DNA of 64,000 nt from Apus apus. Lineage: Eukaryota > Chordata > Aves > Apodiformes > Apodidae. Below, piece by piece: positions 49,993 through 64,000 of the stretch; the first letter of the stretch is position 1, and each line of letters begins with the position of its first letter. The position numbers and the translations under genes are program-made. Location of the stretch: contig NC_067282.1 of NCBI RefSeq assembly GCF_020740795.1, forward strand, positions 152,320,858 through 152,384,857, read 5' to 3'. Under the pieces are notes generated by a model. The model saw nothing but the letters and a program-made list of their open reading frames with translations. It made no database searches and had not been told where the DNA came from.

Positions 49993-50529
49993 ATGGCTGC
50001 GGACGGGCTCTCCAGCAAGGCCCTGAAGGTGAGCACCAGCAGGGCTTTGAGGCTTTGTGGGGGGCAGGGGCCTGGTTTCCGGGGTCTTCAGGTGACCCCC
50101 CCCTCTCTCCGGCAGGTGAAGAGGGAGCTGGGGGAGAACACGCCGCTGTTGTCGGACGAGGAGCTGATGGGGCTGTCGGTGCGGGAGCTCAACCACCACC
50201 TGCGGGGCCTCTCCAAGGAGGAGGTGGCGAGGCTGAAGCAGCGCCGGCGGACGCTGAAGAACCGGGGCTACGCCGCCAGCTGCCGGGTGAAGCGCGTCTG
50301 CCAGAAGGAAGAGCTGCAGAAGCAGAAGATGGAGCTGGAGTGGGAGGTGGACAAGCTGGCCCGGGAGAATGCTGCCATGCGCCTGGAGCTCGACACCCTC
50401 CGTGGCAAGTACGAGGCCCTGCAGGGCTTCGCCCGCAGCGTGGCCACCCACGGGCCCACCGCCAAGGTGGCCACCGCCAGCGTCATCACCATCGTCAAGT
50501 CCGGCACCAACCAGGCTGCCTATTCCTAG
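49993..50529 (+). CDS. MAFF: Small Maf transcription factor MAFF, complete coding region
   Basis: bZIP protein that binds MARE/antioxidant elements as a homodimer (repressor) or with CNC partners such as NRF2 and BACH1; nuclear and stress-induced. Two coding exons, 49993-50028 and 50116-50529: 450 nt, 149 aa (human 164). The order is [12 protein letters not shown], then the extended homology region (about 25-50, [17 protein letters not shown]), the basic region (about 51-76, [20 protein letters not shown]), a leucine zipper (about 79-115) and the tail [16 protein letters not shown]. There is no activation domain, as in all small Mafs. MAFF, not MAFK or MAFG, is supported by KALKVKREL, the [11 protein letters not shown] stretch and the PLA2G6-TMEM184B neighbourhood. 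The ATG has A at -3 and G at +4. The 87-nt intron is unusually short and lacks stops in frame. Acceptor for this exon is at 49973-49974. Confidence 0.97.
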   Translation: MAADGLSSKALKVSTSRALRLCGGQGPGFRGLQVTPPSLRQVKRELGENTPLLSDEELMGLSVRELNHHLRGLSKEEVARLKQRRRTLKNRGYAASCRVKRVCQKEELQKQKMELEWEVDKLARENAAMRLELDTLRGKYEALQGFARSVATHGPTAKVATASVITIVKSGTNQAAYS

Positions 50530-51978
50530 TGTCGGCCTCCGTTCCCCCGCTGGGCATGGTCCCCTTGGGGTGCCTTCCTCCCCAAAACCTTTCCTCTACC
50601 CTCCCTGATTTCCTTCCCACTGGGACCTGTGCCTGAAATCCTCCTTCTCACCTTCCTTGACCTCCAGCTCCTCCATGTAGGGAGAGCTGCTGCAGTGTGG
50701 GTGCTGGAGCAGAGGACAGGACACCACTGGTGGCCCCCAAAGCCCCACAGCCCCCTCCCCTCTGACCCAGTCCCATCCCTCAATGCAGACCCCCTGGCCA
50801 GACACCCTTCACTCTGGGGTGCACAGGCAAGAGAGGGTGAGCCCACACAGGCAGCAGTGGGGAAGTGTCCTATGGCTCCAAGCTGGCAGGAAAACACCAG
50901 GTGCCCCTTTATTTTTGGGGAGGAGGACACTGCAGAGCTGTGTGTGGGCTGGGCACTCCCAGGAGCAAGGGTCAGGGTGGGGAACAGGGAGAGAGGTTTT
51001 GCAGCGAGAGGCAGAAGGGATACAATGGAGAGGAGGGTTGGCAATTGGCTCTGCAACTTGAACCATGGCTGGAGCAGGGAGGGGGGTAGCAGCAGGGCTG
51101 GAGCCTCTGCAGATGGAGATGGTGAGGGAAGGCAGAAGGTCAGAGGATGAGAGAAAGTGGCTACAAGTTGGTGCCTGGTAAGGGGGAACTAGATGGGGAA
51201 AAGTGCTGTGGCAGCCTGTGGTGCCTGGGGAGCTTAGAGGTCATGGTGATGGAGGAAGGACCCTCAGGCAGGGGAGAGCTGGGGAACATAACTGGGTCTG
51301 TCCAGGCTGTTGTACACCAAGGGGAGAAGAGTGGTGCTATTTTATCTCCATCACGCACATCCTTCACGCCTCTTCCTGCCTATGGAATGCTCAGCTTGGT
51401 CAGCTCAGTGAAATGCAGCAGCACTGGCAGGAAGGAAGTGGAGGCAGCTGGAGCAGAGATAAACAGTGTTTTGCTCAGTGCAGTCTGGCTTGTTTGGCCC
51501 CACCAAGAACTCCCTGGTGCCCCACTGCCTACAAAGCCTATGGAAAGGTGCTCTTGACTCCTGAGAACCAGAGCTGCGGAGGCTGAGAGAGGGGTGGAGG
51601 TGCAGGAGGTAGGAAGCAGGGGTGGAGACCGTCTTTGCTCCTGGGAGCAGCCTGGCAGGCAGGTAAGCTCCTCCCTTTGGTTTTCCTCCAGCTTGGACAC
51701 CCATGTGGGACAACCGGCTCTTCAACAGGCTGAAATGCTGAAGAAGAGTCAGGTTTGCTAAATGTGGGCAGCGTGGGGGATGTAGACAGGAGGCAAGAAC
51801 CTTCCTGGCATCTGCCACTGTAGATGATCCCCGTCCCCCCCCCCTTTCAGCCCCTGCCTGGGCATTGCTACGCCAGCCGCCCTCGGCTGCAGCCTCCATC
51901 CCTCCCTGGAGAGAGGCCCCCCCCACTCGTGGAGGGGGCACTGTGGTTCGCATCCCCCCACCCCAACTCCTCTTGGGT

Positions 51979-51987
51979 TTATTTATT
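51979..51987 (+). promoter_or_regulatory. MAFF: AU-rich element nonamer (TTATTTATT)
   Basis: Full match to the UUAUUUAUU destabilising nonamer in the distal MAFF 3' UTR, with a second ATTTA downstream. Such elements give rapid mRNA turnover through TTP/AUF1-type proteins, which fits an immediate-early gene. Function is inferred. Confidence 0.6.
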
Positions 51988-52180
51988 GCACGAATGTAAG
52001 TTATTTTCACGTCCTCTTTGCCATTCCGCCTCTCGGCACAGCCAGGATGTTGGTACAGAGCTGTACTTTATATTTTATATATGCAAATCACATTTTATCT
52101 TATATAGAGCAAAAAATATTTATTTTCTGACTTACAGTATGTGTCCTTACCCGACTCCTCTGTATTTTGTAGACTTTACA

Positions 52181-52186
52181 AATAAA
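52181..52186 (+). terminator. MAFF: Poly(A) signal, MAFF
   Basis: AATAAA followed at once by a T-rich downstream element (20 T at 52195-52214) and then GTGTGTTTG. This is a textbook arrangement for cleavage near 52200. Confidence 0.88.
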
Positions 52187-52206
52187 GCCAGTTCTTTTTT
52201 TTTTTT

Positions 52207-53243
52207 TTTTTTTTCCACAGCTGGAGTGTGTTTGATTGTTCTTGAATTGGGGGACAGAGCTGTGTCACAGTGAGACCAGGTTTTCAAGCTCCCGTTAGCT
52301 TTGCTGCAAGACATGTTCAAGAACGTGTCCGGAAAAGACGGGATGGGGGACAGTTCCTGACTTTTTAGAGTCATAGATTTATGGTCTCTGGCAGGGCTTG
52401 GTAAGCAAGCTTTATGCCGAATGTCACCCCCAAAAAGTGCTTGCTTTCAGGAGCCTCACTGTGCTGAACCAACTTTTGCAAGGCAAGATCATTTTTTTTG
52501 CTAGAAAATTTCCCTCCAGGCTGCCCTCGTCAGATCAGTGCAGGAGGAGGGGCAGGTGCAATTAGGGCAGCTCTACCCAAAAACTTAGCTGCTGTGTGAC
52601 CTTACTGCCTGACTTGGGAAGAGCAAGGAGGAAAGCAGGGAGCTTGTATCCGTGGGTAGCAGAAGGGGAAGGAAGTGTGGCAGACATCTTACTTGGAGGT
52701 GAAGCCCAACCTCCCCTGTAAGGAAAAGCCACCCTTCCTTGGAGCTGAGGTGGAAGTCATGAGCATGTTCCCTGATGCCCAGGTGGGCCACATCTCAGCC
52801 TCCCGGCAGCCTGCAGCACTCACAGGGTGGTTCTGGGTTTTACATTCCCTCTTGACACTGCAAACTGCCCCAGCCCTGCCCCTGTTCACAGAAGAAAATC
52901 CCAGAGCTGCTCTTTGCTGGGGCCTGTGTGAGAGGAAGCGGCTTTTTTCTCCCACAGGCTTCACACTGAGCACCCAAGATCAGGACTCACCTCTACTCCA
53001 GCTTTTTGGCAAATGGGTTTTACTCCTGCTAGGGGCCATCAGGCATGTCTTGGCCTCACGCTGCTGCAGCTGCTTCTCCATCAGCTCCTGCGTACACAGT
53101 GTGAAACTTTCCTCTTTAGAAAAGGACTAGGAGAAGACAGACTGTCCCACTAAGCCAGGGCCTTGTGCAACAAGCGAAAACTCAAAATCAGTTCAGAGAA
53201 ATTACCCAGACAGCACCACACAGAGGCAGCTTAGGTACAATCT
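52207..53243. other. Intergenic spacer, MAFF / TMEM184B (tail-to-tail)
   Basis: About 1 kb between two convergent 3' ends. No coding exon, RNA gene or known repeat is recognised. Confidence 0.6.
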
Positions 53244-53260
53244 ATATTATCTCTATTATT

Positions 53261-53266
53261 TTTATT
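53261..53266 (-). terminator. TMEM184B: Poly(A) signal, TMEM184B
   Basis: AATAAA on the minus strand (TTTATT on +) within an A/T-rich stretch 3 kb past the TMEM184B stop. It is the only clear candidate before the MAFF 3' end. Confidence 0.5.
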
Positions 53267-53484
53267 TGTCATATTTGCTCATTTCTGCAGAGTATAACGT
53301 CACAAAGACCAAAATAGAGAGCGGCTTGTCGCTGAGCTCACATCAGTTAAACACAATAGGTACAAAACTAGGTGACTCTGTCTTATTTATCATACATTTT
53401 TTTTTCCAGTTGTTTATATACAAAGAACTACTCTATATGGAAAAAGAAGAAACAAATCCCATGGGTATGTTACACGGTAAACAA

Positions 53485-53508
53485 GAAGGAAGGAAGGAAG
53501 GAAGGAAA
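53485..53508. repeat. (GAAG)n microsatellite
   Basis: About six AAGG/GAAG units on + inside the probable TMEM184B 3' UTR. Confidence 0.85.
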
Positions 53509-56293
53509 GGGGAAGCAGGTGAGGGAGAGCAGCTCCAAGGGCCTACTCCAGGAACTAACATGTTTGTTGGGGCCCTGGGCTACTGCAAGCAGACCTGCAA
53601 GACCATGGATGCCTTGGTCTCAAGCTCTGGGTCTTACATTTGTTCCTCCAAACCAGAGTGGCATCGGAGCCAGTCCTTGCTCTGGCACTTACCTGTTGTG
53701 AGGGAGTGCAGGAAGCTCAGATATGATTTTGTGTGGTGTTAAAAATATATATATATAAAAAATTATAATGCATGGCATCTGGCTGTTGTTTGGGTGCTAG
53801 TTCTTCATCAGGCTTTTCCAAAGGCAGCTAGTGCAAAAGGGTTATTTATACTTTAAACCACTACATACAGGAAGCTTTGAGAATATCCAGATCCTCTGCA
53901 CAGTATATATATATGCAGCATACATTCAAAGTAATTTTAAAAAAATGCTTCCCCAAGCCTGGATCATCTTCAAGCTCAACAGGGCAAGCCCAAAGGTTTC
54001 AGATCTCGGCCACCCAACACAACAAAGGCTGGGGAGAGTCACCAGTTAAATGACACTGGGACATCATCAAGACCTGCAAATGCAAGGGAGGAGGAAGGGA
54101 TCATGTCCCATGCTCCACTTTCCTCAGAGAGAGAGGGACACCCCTCACACTAAAGGATTATTAATCAAAGCTGTGGAAGATGGAAGGAAAGCCCAATCTT
54201 CAGCTCTGCCTTCCAGGAGGCTTATGGCATGAGGAAAAAGAGTTTAACACCAAGCCCACACAAAGCCTGGCAGATAGCAATTGCCTGTCCATTTAAGCAG
54301 CAACAGGTTTTTGAAAAGCAGTCAGTAACTGCATGACATTGCAGGATGTGTACAAATGGGGAATTACAGCAGCACAGAAGCTGTTGGATCCACTGACCCT
54401 GCCTCCAACTCTCTAGAGAGAGCCCTGTTGCTCCCCCCTGCTCCCCCTAGAAAGGTGAGTATGGAAAAAGACACTCTCCTAAAGCCTTACTCTATCTTAC
54501 CCTCACAGCAGGGAGCAAACCTGCCTCTCCAAACCTTTTTCCCCCCTGCTCCTGACCACACACTTCTGGCAGGGGCGCTGAGGAAACAAGGTGCTCTTCG
54601 CTCAGTCATTTCCGAGAAAGTGAATGCACAAGGACAGAGCTTGGGATGCAAGAGGAAAGGTAAAGGCCAGGCAGTAAAATAGACCCTGCTGCTCCTAGCA
54701 GAGCAACGAGGGGCAATCTGGAAACACACAGGTCTGCTGATGGCAGGGTAGACATAAAGCAGGAGAGGAACAGAGAAACTACAGCCAAGAGGAACACAGC
54801 AGCTTGCTCTGACCTCTCAAATCTGCTGCTTGCTTGCTAGGAGCATTTGACCTATGGCCTTCAAATGGGCTCCCACCACCTCCCCTCAACAATCTGAAGC
54901 AAGCAAGAGGCATTTCATGGTCCCCAGATAGATCTACAGAGGGGTCATTTTAATTTCAGCTCGACTAAATACCATGGGGCCAATCCAAAATCCAACAAAA
55001 GAAAGGGAAAGCTTCTTTTCCCACTCCCATAGCTGCTGGCTCCACCCTTGATACCAGGACCTGTGATACGTGCTGCAGCAGCAGCAGCCTGGGAAACTAA
55101 GAAGGACAATTTTAACCAGCCAGGTCAGGTCAGGTTTCAAGTCTGCTCTGGTTAGGCCCAGAACACCTATGGAGATAAAAAAAGCAAAGGAGGAGTGTGC
55201 AACATCCCTGCCTAAGGGCAAAAACTTGTGCAGCTCACAGGGAAAGTCAAAGTCAGCGATGACAACCAGGGGGAGTGATCTGTGAGACACCAGGACCTGC
55301 TCTGGCAGCTACCTGGTGCAATCCACACCTGTAAGAGAGGCAGCTATACTGCTGGGGGACAGGAAACAGGAAGAAAAAACACTTTAGAGTTTACATATCT
55401 TCCTTTTCCAAAGAGGGATGAAAGGGCCAAAGCTTTACAAACTTCCACCACCTATCATGGCCAGTCCTCAGCCTTCTTAGCAGGAGACAGACCCTCCAGG
55501 GAGGCTTCTCACCACAAGAATGCAGGCGAAATGGGATGCCTGGACACCTGGTGATTAGAAAACCCTGCCCTTGTGAGACAGTGATTCCAGCCCTGCTGAG
55601 CTTCAACAAGCACCAGCTTTGATGGGGAGCAGGGGGGATGCAGGGAGGGAAGGAACAGGAAGAAAGTCCTGCCTTTTTCCCCCTCGCTCACTCAAGTTCA
55701 GGACTGCACAACCAGGTGCTTAGGAGGTGGGGAGAGATATTCCTGACTAAATGTTCAAGGCAGTGGCTATAGAGACACCAATCTCTGGTCTGGTCCTCAG
55801 GAATCATGGCATCCTAATCCCATTTTCCAAGGATCACAGAGATGTTAGTACCAAGGTGCCGGGGGATAAAACTATGCCTACACCAACCTCAGGAAGAGGA
55901 ATACAAAGCAGTCAGCTTGTCCAGTTGGAGAAAAAAACAAACAACAATATTTTTGGCCACAACTCCAGGCTCTGGTCAGTCATGCTCCACACCAAGCTAG
56001 GCAGGTGTGGGAGGCTAGAGCCCCAAACCCTGGAGCTCTGCTTCAATTAATTCCAGTCAATTGCTGCTGCAAGAAATGGGCTCGAGAATGGAGTCCTGGC
56101 CATTCCCCCATCTCCACACTGCTCATTGTGTCCATACCCACACAAGCCAATGGGAAGTGCCCACTTCTGCAATCTACACTCTCTAGGAAGTGATACGACT
56201 TGCACGTTTCTGCTTCAATAAATTAAAAAAAATAACAAAAAAAAAACCCAACCAAAAAAGGAAAATGACAGCCTGTGCTGGCAGCTCCCCCTC

Positions 56294-64000
<7,707 letters not shown>

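Larger units (their letters stand above)
50530..52206 (+). other. MAFF: MAFF 3' UTR
   Basis: About 1.65 kb after the stop to the poly(A) signal. The last 250 bases are A/T-rich and look conserved in composition, with an AU-rich nonamer at 51979-51987 and a further ATTTA at 52118-52122. The middle is purine-rich, with no second gene. A 20-base T run at 52195-52214 overlaps the cleavage region. Confidence 0.8.
53244..56293 (-). other. TMEM184B: TMEM184B 3' UTR (probable, long)
   Basis: From the stop at 56296-56294 to the minus-strand AATAAA at 53266-53261, about 3 kb. It holds A/T-rich patches, a TATATA run at 53747-53757, an A-rich stretch around 56224-56255 on + and the GAAG microsatellite. 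I saw no earlier canonical hexamer on the minus strand, but shorter forms are possible. Confidence 0.55.

Noticed and set aside
49837-50451. 204-codon minus strand frame over MAFF
   Set aside because: Leu/His-rich complement of the Lys/Glu/Leu bZIP codons; antisense shadow.

Overview
This is a window of vertebrate nuclear DNA, almost certainly from a bird. The genes are split by GT-AG introns, four truncated CR1 LINE 3' ends (the dominant avian retroposon) are scattered in introns and spacers, introns are short, and one strong CpG island is present. The predicted proteins closely resemble those known from chicken and mammals. Six genes lie in the order and orientation known from human 22q13.1: PICK1 (+), SLC16A8/MCT3 (-), BAIAP2L2 (-), PLA2G6 (-), MAFF (+), TMEM184B (-). 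Species cannot be fixed from the sequence alone.

Layout. 1-6.4 kb: the 3' half of PICK1 (BAR domain, acidic tail, 3' UTR), converging on SLC16A8. 9.1-13.9 kb: complete four-exon coding region of SLC16A8, the retinal pigment epithelium lactate transporter, with a candidate untranslated first exon near 17.1 kb. 19.6-30.1 kb: complete BAIAP2L2 in 14 coding exons (495 aa; IMD, SH3, WH2-like tail). 32.5-47.9 kb: complete PLA2G6 in 16 coding exons (805 aa; ankyrin repeats plus patatin-type lipase, Ser519/Asp652). 47.9-48.9 kb: CpG island shared head-to-head by PLA2G6 and MAFF, holding GC boxes, a 42-bp tandem duplication and a palindromic CRE. 48.8-52.2 kb: MAFF, a 149-aa small Maf with an AU-rich 3' UTR. 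53.3 kb to the window end: the 3' half of TMEM184B, which carries a previously hidden-looking 24-nt frame-preserving microexon.

I joined every exon by hand. Each complete gene gives one uninterrupted frame with compatible phases at every junction, and all introns are GT-AG except one GC-AG intron in PLA2G6. The genes are not an operon and do different jobs: membrane curvature and trafficking (PICK1, BAIAP2L2, TMEM184B), lactate export (SLC16A8), phospholipid remodelling (PLA2G6) and stress transcription (MAFF). Their adjacency is conserved synteny, not a pathway. I found no wholly novel system. The best leads are the TMEM184B microexon, the GC-AG intron, an 87-nt in-frame intron in MAFF, and the shared CRE-bearing promoter.
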